A stretch of DNA of 35,563 nucleotides, from the NCBI GenBank assembly GCA_016876015.1, contig VGOD01000031.1, positions 1 through 35,563 on the forward strand. The letters run 5' to 3'. The first letter of the stretch is position 1. Each line of letters begins with the position of its first letter. Below are positions 34,625-35,563 of the stretch, piece after piece. A program made the translations under genes and the position numbers. The notes beneath the pieces are model-generated. The model was not told the DNA's origin and did no database searches. It worked only from the letters and a program-made list of their open reading frames with translations. Origin of the DNA: Chloroflexota bacterium (GTDB lineage: Bacteria > Chloroflexota > Anaerolineae > CG2-30-64-16).

Positions 34625-35563
34625 GTGAACACGCTCTACTTCGAGAAGATTTCACGCTTCGACCGGCACGCCGAGCCGGTCACCGTCAGCATCCCCTTTG
34701 CGCGCGGCCGGCTCCCCGATCCCCAGCACCTGGCTGTTTGGGATGGGGATTCCCGCCAGCCGGTGCAGGCTCGGGCATTGGCTACCTGGGGGGACGGCAG
34801 CGTCAAGTGGTTGCTCGTGCACCTCCAGCCGGACTTGCCGGGCAACCTCGACAAGACGTTGCACTTCGAAGTGCTTCCGCTTCTCACCCCACCACCGGCC
34901 CCTGCAGTCCAGGTGCGCGTCGGCGAGGGCCCAGCAGGCATCCGCGTGGACACAGGGCCGCTCTCGTTCCGGGTTCCTGTGGACGGCTTCCTGCCGATCC
35001 GTGACATCGCTCTGTTTGGCCAACAGCTTTGGACCGACATGCCTTTCGATGGCTTCGCCATCCGCTGCAACGGCCAACAAGCCTCCACAAGATCGGCGGT
35101 CGTGCGCCTCGAAGTGGAGGAGGCAGGGCCGCTGCGCGCGGTTATCCTGGTCAGCGGTGCTCATCGCAAGCCGGATGGCGCCGCCTACCTGGATTTCCGT
35201 GGCCGAGTCATTGCCTATGCGGGCAAGCCGTATGTCCAGGTCGAATACCAGTTCATCCATCGTGAGGAACCCTCAGAACTATCGCTCGAGGAGGTGGTGC
35301 TCAGGTTCCGGGCGCGTGCCAACGGCTCGCCGCGGCTGGCGCTGGGCGAGGGGATCGCGACCACCCGTATCACCGAGAGCCAGGACTGCCTGGCACTGGC
35401 CCTGTCGGCGGAACGCATGCTCTATGAGCCGATGGGCTTCATAGATTCCTATTCCGGCGACTTCTGGGCCGACTGGCGAGACGACACAGCAGGGCTGGCT
35501 CTCTCGATCCATCAAGCCCAGCGGAACTTCCCGAAAGCTCTCCAGGTGGAACCGGGGGGAATC
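34625..35563 (+). CDS. Exo-rhamnogalacturonan lyase/YetA-like protein, 3' end outside window
   Basis: The first 313 residues, open to the right edge, of a protein resembling the PcRGLX/YetA family, whose N-terminal RIFT-barrel domain starts RFDRHAEPVTVSIPFARGRL and continues LAVWDGDSRQPVQARALATW, GDGSVKWLLVHLQ and DTGPLSFRVP. Family members act on rhamnogalacturonan (pectin backbone) or are uncharacterised relatives. The start is a GTG at 34625 with CGGAG ahead of it. The gap to the permease is 19 bases, so it is in the operon. No signal peptide is seen, suggesting cytoplasmic action on imported oligosaccharides. Catalytic residues lie in the missing part. Confidence 0.75.
   Translation, partial: MNTLYFEKISRFDRHAEPVTVSIPFARGRLPDPQHLAVWDGDSRQPVQARALATWGDGSVKWLLVHLQPDLPGNLDKTLHFEVLPLLTPPPAPAVQVRVGEGPAGIRVDTGPLSFRVPVDGFLPIRDIALFGQQLWTDMPFDGFAIRCNGQQASTRSAVVRLEVEEAGPLRAVILVSGAHRKPDGAAYLDFRGRVIAYAGKPYVQVEYQFIHREEPSELSLEEVVLRFRARANGSPRLALGEGIATTRITESQDCLALALSAERMLYEPMGFIDSYSGDFWADWRDDTAGLALSIHQAQRNFPKALQVEPGGI

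Overview
The window looks like chromosomal DNA from a high-GC member of the Chloroflexota, probably Anaerolineae/Caldilineae-like. This is inferred from three things: valine/glutamate-rich linkers in a Tat-exported solute-binding lipoprotein, a secreted-protein remnant ending in a YLPL-type C-terminus, and many intergenic palindromic repeats. No rRNA, CRISPR array or phage module was seen.

Layout. 3-2009 is a membrane transglutaminase-like protein, cut by the left edge. 2066-3346 is serS, followed at once by a tRNA cluster: tRNA-Ser(UGA), tRNA-Ser(GCU) and a tRNA-Arg with the uncommon anticodon GCG. The standout is that tRNA-Ser(UGA) is split between U34 and G35 by a 668-nt group I intron (3659-4326). 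Its P1, P2, P3, P4, P7, P8 and P9 helices can be read directly. It carries an open frame for a PD-(D/E)XK homing endonuclease of the I-Ssp6803I type, and that frame has no stop inside the intron. A bidirectional terminator separates the cluster from a PatB/MalY-like C-S lyase and a small nuclease-fold protein on the minus strand. 6713-10485 is a hydantoinase/oxoprolinase pair (hyuA-hyuB) whose first gene seems to start at ATC. 10500-13008 (minus) is a patchy set: a hypothetical protein, a truncated HEPN protein with a tiny partner, uvsE, and a broken secreted-protein gene fused in frame ahead of uvsE.

13141-16808 is a glycine cleavage operon (gcvH, gcvPA, gcvPB). It is driven by a near-consensus promoter and a tandem glycine riboswitch with an overlapping terminator; gcvT is absent. 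17117-19027 holds a winged-helix protein, an UlaG-like metallo-hydrolase and a TPR lipoprotein. 19107-21437 (minus) is a second transglutaminase-like membrane protein. 21668-22015 holds two adjacent MITE-like elements that share terminal inverted repeats, each with its own target duplication, inserted in the leader of an enolase-superfamily gene. 23467-26058 is a large membrane protein with a spermidine-synthase-like core, interrupted by in-frame palindromic repeat insertions. 26055-26849 (minus) is an isoaspartyl methyltransferase with a lipoprotein signal. 27027-28562 is an IS4-superfamily insertion sequence next to a decayed beta-helix surface-protein gene.

29560-35563 carries a creatininase-family gene and then an ABC sugar-uptake operon (binding protein, two permeases) leading into a rhamnogalacturonan-lyase/YetA-like protein cut by the right edge. 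Together these suggest uptake and breakdown of pectin-derived oligosaccharides. Functions are inferred from motifs and family resemblance read by eye; no searches were run.
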